A stretch of 64,000 nt of DNA, taken from assembly GCA_032622095.1 (NCBI GenBank), contig CP136061.1, positions 236,549,815 through 236,613,814 of the forward strand. Reading direction: 5' to 3'. The stretch's first letter is position 1, and every line of letters begins with the position of its first letter. This document shows positions 1 to 64,000 of the stretch, piece by piece. The notes below the pieces were generated by a model that made no database searches, was not told the DNA's origin, and was given only the letters and a program-made list of their open reading frames with translations. Made by a program: the position numbers and the translations under genes. Source of the stretch: Siphonodentalium dalli. Its lineage: Eukaryota; Mollusca; Scaphopoda; Gadilida; Siphonodentaliidae.

Positions 1-120
1 AAGTCCATTCAGTTCAGACTTACTCAAGTTATCATCCGGAAATGAAAAAAGCGAACAAACGGATGGCTTGACAGACAGATGGACAGACCAATAACACAAT
101 ACATTGTTTTTTTCAAAACA
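1..120 (+). repeat. Tail of a tandem-module repeat
   Basis: Contains AAGTTATCATCCGGAAA and a GACAGACAGATGGACAGAC tract, the typical end of the ~170-bp module family seen at 13-15 kb. It is truncated by the window edge. Confidence 0.6.
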
Positions 121-779
121 GGCATATAAAAATGTCATGTAGCATATATCTTTGAAGCAATGTAAAAGGAAATTGTAAAAGGAAATTGAAAACATATGGT
201 CTTGGAAGCCAATGAAATATTTGGAGTAGAGAGATTTTTTTATGGTAGCTTGGGTCATGTATAAACTGGGTAATTTTCAAAAAAAATAATTCTGAACTGT
301 AATGCCTCTGCTGAAGAAAAAAAACATGCTTCCTTGTCACCAATGATAGTTTTTCTGAGCCACATAGTCATAAATCAGTGTTCTAAATAATAGCTATCAG
401 CTTTATTTCACATGCTGATAAGATAGTATCAACATTGTTTTATGTGATCTTCATGTGGCGAAACCATTAGCCATTATTATTTAAATTCATGGAGCCTTGA
501 TTGCACAAAATATTACAGAAGGGATCAGAGTACATTGAAAAAGACAACAAAATGACAGACTATTTTAAGTAAATTGATTACTTTTTGTCTAGCCTTCTAA
601 ATTTTATTACACCCATTTTACGACATGCCAAAAACGGTCATAATCCCCCTATCTCGTATATTGATATTACGCTCACCAATGGAGTGTCAACTATTTCGTT
701 GGCTCTTGATTCGTGGTTTGGCCATTCCATGTAATCAATGAATAATAGACCCACACAAATTAAAATGATTTTACAGTAT
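121..779. other. RSK intron, no recognised feature
   Basis: AT-rich intron downstream (in gene direction) of the last visible exon. I see no exon with conserved kinase sequence and no delimited repeat here. Confidence 0.5.
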
Positions 780-1080
780 TGAAACCATTGGAATGTAGAT
801 ACTCAACAGTTTTTTATATTTATACCATTGGTATGGAAGTGCTAAACAGTTTTTAAAGATATTAGTAATAATAATAATAATATTTATATAGCGCCTATCC
901 TCTGTAAGGGGCTCTAAACGCTTTACACATTATATAGATACGCAACAAATGCACATGCAAAATAATCAATAGATATGTGGAATTATATATAATCAGTTTT
1001 TGATGATACCTACACCATTGGAATGTAGGTAGTCAACAGTTTTTATGATGGCATTTACACTATTGGGATGGAGTTTTTTA
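780..1080 (-). repeat. Decayed array of copies of an exon end plus splice donor
   Basis: Four segments (about 780-815, 820-855, 1005-1048, 1049-1078) resemble the last ~40 bp of the exon at 1094-1252 with its donor. On the minus strand each carries variants of ACTGTTGASTACCTMCATTC followed by CAATGGTG. The copy at 1005-1048 still encodes TVDYLHSNG and keeps a GTAGGT donor-like site. The array is interrupted by a LINE 3' tail at 865-930. This is seen directly; origin by local tandem duplication of the exon boundary is inferred. Confidence 0.75.
865..930 (-). mobile_element. LINE 3' terminus (CR1/L2-like), severely 5'-truncated
   Basis: On the minus strand it reads GTAAAGCGTTTAGAGCCCC, then GGATAGGCGCTATATAAATA, then (TTA)n. 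This is the characteristic 3' end of CR1/L2-type LINEs with a microsatellite tail. Only about 65 bp are present. Confidence 0.7.
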
Positions 1081-1093
1081 AAATCATACTTAC

Positions 1094-58099
<57,006 letters not shown>

Positions 58100-59340
58100 C
58101 TGAAAAAGAATAACATGGTTGTCAGCTGCATATAAAATAGTGATGAAAGGATTAGTTGATGTCGACTAGAGTTTCGGTGATAATTCATTAGCAATCTTCT
58201 AGTCGACTTATCGCCATATTTCCCAGAAAGGTATAAAGTATAGATAAACGTTTCATTGGTAAAAATCTTTGCTGCATGCAACATACTTCCATATTTATCA
58301 TCGCCATGTGTATGAAAGCAGAGACGATTGTGGTGGACCCCAAATCAAATACAATTGCCTGGTCACGTTTACAGTATTATAAAAACATGTTGCTGATCTA
58401 AATATTCAGTCATCACGCGAGGGATAGCAACCTGTTATTCGCCGGAAAAGCAGGACACTTTTTATGTCTCATTTGAACAATCATTGCTCAGCAATGTACC
58501 ATCAGCAGAGTTACTGTACATGTTCACATATTCAAATAGTAGCGCCTTTGGTCTACAACATTCTACGTCTGGCGGTGCAATAGAAATGTTATTACTTATT
58601 AGTAAAATATTTGCAGGAAGGTATGCCGTATTTTTTGCATCTGGCATTTTTGGGGACCCACCACCCCCAAACCTACAAAAAAAAACAAAAGCTGTTTTAA
58701 TTGAAAAAAAAATGTTTTATAAATTGCTGATCATCTATAAACCTGTCATTGAGCAGAATACAAAAAATTTCATAATTTCTAACTATTTTCTGATTAGTCT
58801 GTCAACCAGCCCATTATCTAACATATTCCATACTACTTATGTTAGTCTACTGGAGCAACACTTCTATTATACTAAACTAGCTGAAAGGTGCAAAATAGTC
58901 ACCCAGAATCTCCCAAATGTGCAAAAAGTCATCCAGAATTTTTTTTATTTTAAATTAATCCCTTTGGGAGCCTATTTTCAGCATCGGAGATACCTGTGGC
59001 CCCCTTTGTGGGACTTTGCACACATTTTGATCTCAGACAGAGCCTTCATTTCGCGGAGGCCCCTTTGTGAGCTTCAAGCACATTTGGTCATTGAAACATT
59101 TTTATTCATATATATTTTTTAAAGATTGAATTCCTTGCTTAATTTAACAAATCCAATTATATATTTTTTTTTTTAATTAAAAAATTTGAGAAATTAATAC
59201 TTAATTAAGTTATCATTATAGAGTCCACAGCAATAGATTTACAATTGGTACCGCTGCTACTACCGCCTTCATTCTCTCTCGGGCTATGTTTATGCACGAT
59301 AGCGTCACGCGGTTGGATACATGATGTATAACTTCTATAT
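58100..59340. other. Upstream intron or 5' flank; longest ORF not supported
   Basis: Contains the largest open frame of the window (58484-59122, +, 212 codons), but it runs through A-rich and T-rich tracts, resembles no family and ends in low-complexity sequence. An inverted repeat GTCGACTAGA / TCTAGTCGAC lies at 58161-58170 and 58198-58207. No RSK first exon could be recognised. Confidence 0.4.
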
Positions 59341-59344
59341 CTTA

Positions 59345-59525
59345 TGGCTACCTACAGTTGGGCCGCGGTTTACTTGCCATTTGGCATGGTGTAGTTGCCG
59401 CGGTGTACTTTCATTAAACTGAAAAAAGATGATACAAACCAGAAATCTAACCACGGTGTACATGTCATTCGGCCGCGAGGGTAGTTGCCGTTCGGCCGCA
59501 GTGAACTTCCCATTCGGCCAGTTTT
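59345..59525. repeat. Fragment of the CTGGACAAAACAAGTG foldback family
   Basis: Body repeats (GGGCCGCGGTTTACTTGCCA, CATTCGGCCGCGAGGGTAGT, TTAAACTGAAAAAAGATGAT) without either terminal sequence. Confidence 0.7.
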
Positions 59526-59849
59526 TGCAAATTGCAAAATTAGGACGCATCCGGTTTTATTTTCGTGCCACCTGGAAAATCATCTTCCATTTTCTATTAG
59601 TTGCAGTCATTAAATTTATTCAATGAGACATTAGCATAATTAAGTAAATTAACTGTGTAAATCATGATCACAAAACACATCAAACATAAAAAAAACGGGA
59701 ATTTCATTGCAAAATAACGGCCGCATCGCCGTAGTACCTCGAAAATAGGGAACATGAAACAAGGATAAAACGATGTCTTTTAGGCTTATGATTCATGATT
59801 GAGCCTACCGGTATATACTCAATTTGACATATGAAGGGGTATTGGCTAA

Positions 59850-60090
59850 TCTAATATATATTTTGGGACTTCTGTCTGTCTGTCTGTCTGTTAGGAATGG
59901 CCGGGAAAATTGCCAGACGGATTTCGACGAAATTTGATACCTAGGGATACTTTTGACCGGGGGTGTTTTGGACGGGCAAATTGTGATCCCGACCTGACCT
60001 TGACCTTCAAAATGGTCAATTCAAGATCAATTCAATTGAAAATCGTTCACATACAGGGAACTCATGCTTTCACACAGCATGCTATTTTGG
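59850..60090 (+). mobile_element. Helitron 5' end, 3' end not found
   Basis: A followed by TCTAATATATATTTTGGGAC and TTCTGTCTGTCTGTCTGTC, like the start of the Helitron at 24307. Continues with GATTTCGACGAAATTTGATA and CCTGACCTTGACCTTC. No CTAG-type terminus with hairpin is evident, so the right limit is approximate. Confidence 0.5.
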
Positions 60091-60593
60091 GATAGCCACT
60101 GCAATGAAGTGAACTCTAAATACTCACTTATATCAAGATCATACATATATCTAGGACTATTATTTTGAATATAATAAGTTTTAACTTTAGCTACATGTAC
60201 ATGACATAACAGCCTTCCTGGCTAATATTATTTAACACAGTTGTTTTTAAACGGACTTCATTCAAGCTTCCCAATTTTGTCTATGCAATTTTGGAAGGAA
60301 GTACATGTATAGGCCTAAGATAGATTGACAAATAAATTAAATATCAACATACTATTAAAGGCTACATAAAAATACTGTCCATGGACATATCCATTTCAAT
60401 TTTTCCCACAGAAGTGAAACAACGCTCATTATTTCTACCATATCATGGAATGCTCTATTCTGCTCAGTGTCTTGCACATGGCTGTTTGTTTGGGACCCAA
60501 AAATCGTGTTTATAGTTGTATTTCTTATGACTTCAATACATTTTTCTGGGACATATGGTGTCCGTAGAAATGTAGTTCGAATATTTATCGACC

Positions 60594-60936
60594 TACCCCA
60601 CTGGACAAAACAAGTGTCCATTGGCACCGCGGTGTATTTGCCGTTCGGCCGTGGTGTCAGAGTTTGTAACTGCAGTTGAGCACTGCGGCCGAACGGCAAG
60701 TACTCCGCGGCCGAACAGCAAGTACACTGCGACCGAAAGGCAACTACACCGCGGCTGAACGGCATGTACACCGTGGTTAGATTTCTGGTTTGTATCGTCT
60801 TTTTTCAGTTTAATGAACGTACACCGCAGCCCAGCTGTAGTTAGCCGGTGGAGCCGCGGTGTAGTTGCATTTAAGCCGCGGTGGCAATGCTAACCGCGGT
60901 GCGGTTAAGTGGACACTTGTTTTGTCCAGCAGGGTA
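60594..60936. mobile_element. Foldback element, CTGGACAAAACAAGTG ends, copy 2
   Basis: TA-CCCCACTGGACAAAACAAG to ACTTGTTTTGTCCAGCAGGG-TA; same GC-rich body as 48363-48731. Inserted in a fragment of the 17.1/57.3 kb dispersed repeat. Confidence 0.85.
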
Positions 60937-60939
60937 CTA

Positions 60940-62378
60940 AATATTTCGTTACAGGGAAAAAATTAATTTAAGCATATATTATTAAGTGTATTTTGGTGGT
61001 CAAACTGCCATTTGGCTTTAAGATCACTACTGTATGCAGTAAATAGATGTATGTGAAGTTCTTTCCTAGCACATTCTGATGGAAAGTTAATAGCTTATTC
61101 ATCTGTATTCATGGCAAATATCGATCTCTATTGTTAATATCATGTTTTTCCATGTTTTATTCAATAAAACAATAAATTACACTATATTCTAATAGGATCT
61201 ACTTAGTTTTATTATTTTATAGTCAATTACAAACAAGAAGTAGGCTTGGGGGTCACACTCAGGCCTAAAAAAAATTATACCGTGTTTCTGCTAACGGGAC
61301 CTCTCCAGGGTAGGGTAGGTAGGTAGGGATTTAATTTGTTTTTTTTTTTAATTTTATTTTTTGTTCACACCCCGATCACAGGTTCCAAGCTGTATTTATG
61401 CTATTTGGACAACCCAGTGGTCATATACAGTCTTAAATTGTATTCCTAAATAAAGGGAAGGAACATTTTGACAAACATTGAGAGTGGATATATAGATAAT
61501 TGGATAATGTATACAGCCTATAATACAGGGTATAGAATGGATGGATAACATTCACAATGTCGAATAATTTTATTCAGTATTAAAATATATGTATTAAGAC
61601 ATTTACATATAAAAGGCCCCCATTACAAATTGGCTTAATTTTACAATTTGTAGGTTTCATACAGTGAAAATTTCTGTTGAAGTAATAATATTCATGTATA
61701 TAATCTTACAATTCAGCTATTTCTCAAATACATGTACACCCAAAATGCTTAGGCAGTTTCCGATCTTGTATCCTACATGGTAACAAGTCATACCCTGGAT
61801 GGCAGCAGTGACTGTGCATTAGTTGTGGAGAGAATCTTCGCTTGTAAACAAAATATGATTAATTGGCCAATTGACATAATAGAACTAATTTATGTCAGGC
61901 CTTAACAACCATAATGTTTTGTGAGAATCAAAATGCAGCATTTCTACAGCGAATCGGCTTATTAAGAATCATGATTCTCTTTCTAGTCAGGTTTAGTCTA
62001 GTCGGGCTAAAACAGATTATATATATCCATTCAATTGAGTCGTTTGTGATGAAAATGTCGAAAACACTAAATAAAATTGGTTGCATTTCACAAAAGAAAT
62101 ATTATTTCACAAAAGAAGTATTATTTTGATATAGTGTGTATGATTATTCCAATCATCAGGCAACACAACGTCAACTGTGCGGTGAATTATCTATATACGC
62201 ACTTATAAGATACTACTTTTTAGACAATAGGCTTTTGCATGAATTGTAAGACAAATTACATACATATAGGTTATCACCACGTTGCGTGTTCCCGAGATAG
62301 GTATTCATGTCCTGCAACCAGAGAAGCTTGAATATGGATCTTGGAAATGCACAACACATGGTGATAACATATATGTAT
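60940..62378. other. Upstream intron or flank, nothing recognised
   Basis: AT-rich, with GGTAGGGTAGGTAGGTAGGG and a T run near 61310-61360. Short ORFs only. Confidence 0.4.
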
Positions 62379-62635
62379 TCAATTTGAATATTTCCTTGCT
62401 ACAACTGGCTGCAACCCATCTTCTTGACAATTAGGACAAATGGGTGTCACAACCTTGTACATTTGCCTTAGAGACAATTTTATAGCCCCACCCAATTCCC
62501 CACAACGGACGCATCGATCAGCTTCTCCTATTCCAGAGGCATAATATTGTGATTCAATCGGCGAGGCACATTCCAGGGTTTCACGGGTAACTGCGACACC
62601 ATACAATTGATGATCATCTGGGCAAAGTGGTGCCA
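62379..62635 (-). pseudogene. Unrecognised Cys-rich ORF, zinc-ribbon-like
   Basis: An open frame from about 62635 to 62379 on the minus strand: LCPDDHQLYGVAVTRETLEC, then ADRCVRCGELGGAIKL and VVTPICPNCQEDGLQPVVA. The two C-x2-C knuckles about 29 residues apart look like a zinc ribbon, and the composition is coding-like, unlike its surroundings. No conserved partner domain is seen, no start is evident in the extended frame, and I cannot assign a family. It could be the decayed end of a transposon protein or an exon of an upstream gene. Confidence 0.4.
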
Positions 62636-62686
62636 GTTAGCTGACATTCCAAAAAATGCCATACGTGCCTGAAATGTTTTTTCCGA

Positions 62687-63290
62687 CCCCCCCCCCCCCC
62701 CTGCAAAAATCAGATTAAGAAGTCACCTTGCCACTGGAGTTCGCAAACACAAGAGGTACATGGTGATCTTAAAACAACTGTGTTAAATATTATGAGCCAT
62801 GAATGCTGCTATGTGATATTCTATATTCTAATATAGTAGTAGTTAGTAGTAGTAATTGTTATATTAAAATTAATAGTTCTAATATATGTACATGTATGAT
62901 CTTGATATAAGTGAGTATTTAGACCTGATATAAGTGAGTAGTTAGACCTGCCAAAAAAATTCCCACCCTCCCACAAATGCTCAATGTTATGCATCCATAC
63001 TTGTGTTACACCTTTTACTGGCTAACAATCACTCATATTTAACGGCAGAATGTTGAGAAATTCTATGAAACATTCACTTAGTTTAAACAATATTTTATTT
63101 TGAACAAAATTAGAAACAATCACTTGTCATATATGTCCCAGCTCATTTAAGTTATATTAACCAACACCCCTTCACATATCAAAGTTAACAAGTGCACCGC
63201 TAGGCGGAGGTAACGCCCCCGACTGTACAATTAGAGAAACTTTCTGGTTAAGCGCTATAAAAATGCCACATGTTGTTCTATATTAGCTTC
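62687..63290. other. Flank with a C run; nothing else recognised
   Basis: A run of 15 C at 62687-62701, and a 20-bp direct repeat (GATATAAGTGAGTA..TAGACCTG) near 62904-62950. No gene. Confidence 0.45.
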
Positions 63291-63294
63291 AAAT

Positions 63295-63970
63295 TTGGTC
63301 TGGTGCCACAAAAATAGAAGGAAAACTGAATTTTCTAAAAAAAAAAATGAATTTTTTAAGTCGAAAAAGGGTCATAACTCTCATAAAAATTATCCGATTG
63401 AACCGCAATTTTACCTTGACCTGTATTGCGATATTGGTAATACACAAAAAAACGGTTTTGCAAATAAACAATCCAAAATCAAGTTATCATCTGGAAACCA
63501 AAAAAAGTAGCAGAAAACTATTTTCTAAGTCAAAAAAGGGGCGTAACTCTGGAAAAAATGGGCGGACAAAACCACGGCTATGGGGAAATCTTGTCCCCCC
63601 GGCTGGTCTATTGGCATACCAAAGATCAACTGAATTGAATTAGCGAAACCAAAGTTATGAGTTGAAACGTTCGTATGCCACAGAAAACTGAATTTTCTAA
63701 GTCCAAAAAGGGGCGTAACTCTGGAAAAAAAGGGCGGACGAAACCGCAGTTATGGGGAAATCTTGTCCCCCCGGCTGGTCTATTAGCATACCAAAGATCA
63801 ACTGAATTGAGTTAGCGAAACCAAAGTTATGAGTTGAAATGTTCGTACGGACGGAAGGACGGACGGAAGGACGGACGGACGGACGGAAGGACGGACGGAC
63901 GGAAGGACGGACGGACGGACGGAGGGCTCCACTATATACCCCCAAATCTCCATCGGAGATCGGGGGCATA
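63295..63970. repeat. Three tandem ~170-bp modules ending in an (ACGG)n tract
   Basis: Units start at about 63340, 63510 and 63680; the last two are nearly identical (GGGGCGTAACTCTGGAAAAA, CTTGTCCCCCCGGCTGGTCT, AACCAAAGTTATGAGTTGAA). They end in GGACGGAAGGACGGACGGAC.. and a hairpin block CCCCCAAATCTCCATCGGAG-ATCGGGGG. Confidence 0.85.
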
Positions 63971-64000
63971 ATAAAGGTCTATATAGGCTCAAACATGGAC

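Noticed and set aside
58484-59122. The 212-codon open frame on the + strand, longest in the window
   Set aside because: It crosses A-rich and T-rich tracts, has low-complexity ends, no recognisable domain and lies antisense to the RSK gene; length alone is expected by chance in AT/GC-skewed repeats.

Overview
The window reads as nuclear DNA of an animal, most likely a mollusc and probably a bivalve. The taxon is an inference. It rests on the very dense dispersed repeats of the 'AAGTCGAAAAAGGGCCATAACTC' kind that end in (ACGG)n tracts, which I associate with mollusc genomes, and on small exons in long repeat-filled introns with vertebrate-like kinase protein sequence. I see no prokaryotic operons, rRNA genes, intact tRNA genes or CRISPR array.

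One cellular gene is clearly supported. It is a p90 ribosomal S6 kinase (RSK, RPS6KA family) on the minus strand, running from about 58.1 kb down to 1.1 kb. Fifteen exons can be placed, each with consensus splice sites and compatible phases. Together they make 1512 bp, or 504 codons without a stop. They run from an acidic N-terminal piece through the whole N-terminal AGC-type kinase domain, the linker with its regulatory phosphosites, and the N-lobe plus part of the C-lobe of the second (CaMK-type) kinase domain. The gene continues past the left edge: the rest of the C-terminal kinase is missing. The initiating exon was not found and lies either to the right of 58.1 kb or outside the window.

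The rest is intron or upstream DNA, largely built from non-autonomous transposable elements. The families I can delimit are these. (1) Tc1/mariner-like palindromic MITEs flanked by TA (15.9, 24.0, 25.4, 26.6, 41.8, 42.1 and 57.4 kb). (2) piggyBac-like elements flanked by TTAA and carrying two internal hairpins (8.9, 10.7, 22.1, 25.8 and 49.8 kb). (3) hAT elements, three with perfect 8-bp target duplications (2.8, 35.7 and 46.0 kb), plus relatives starting CAGGGTTC, two of which keep zinc-finger coding remnants (5.4 and 22.6 kb). (4) Foldback elements with AATGAGGTCCCCAGAGGG arms (8.1, 9.7, 20.0, 30.4 and 35.3 kb). (5) Foldback elements with CTGGACAAAACAAGTG ends (48.4 and 60.6 kb). (6) Helitron-type elements (24.3 and 59.9 kb). 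(7) Long elements with head CGAGAGGCCGATCACGATCG and tail GGTATGGGTAAACAT, including a head-to-tail tandem pair at 31.9-34.9 kb. (8) LINE 3' fragments (0.87 and 11.3-12.1 kb). (9) Many tandem modules of about 150-170 bp.

Layout from left to right: 0-8.2 kb carries C-terminal kinase and linker exons with a hAT insertion and a zinc-finger-bearing element; 8.2-16.3 kb carries N-kinase exons among foldbacks and a 2.5 kb field of tandem modules; 16.3-25.7 kb carries five exons; 25.7-37.7 kb is a 12 kb intron with duplicated repeats; 37.9-58.1 kb is a 20 kb intron; 58.1-64 kb is upstream sequence with repeats and one unrecognised Cys-rich ORF. Several insertions end only a few bases from RSK splice sites, and the exon at the left edge is followed by a decayed array of copies of its own 3' end and splice donor.
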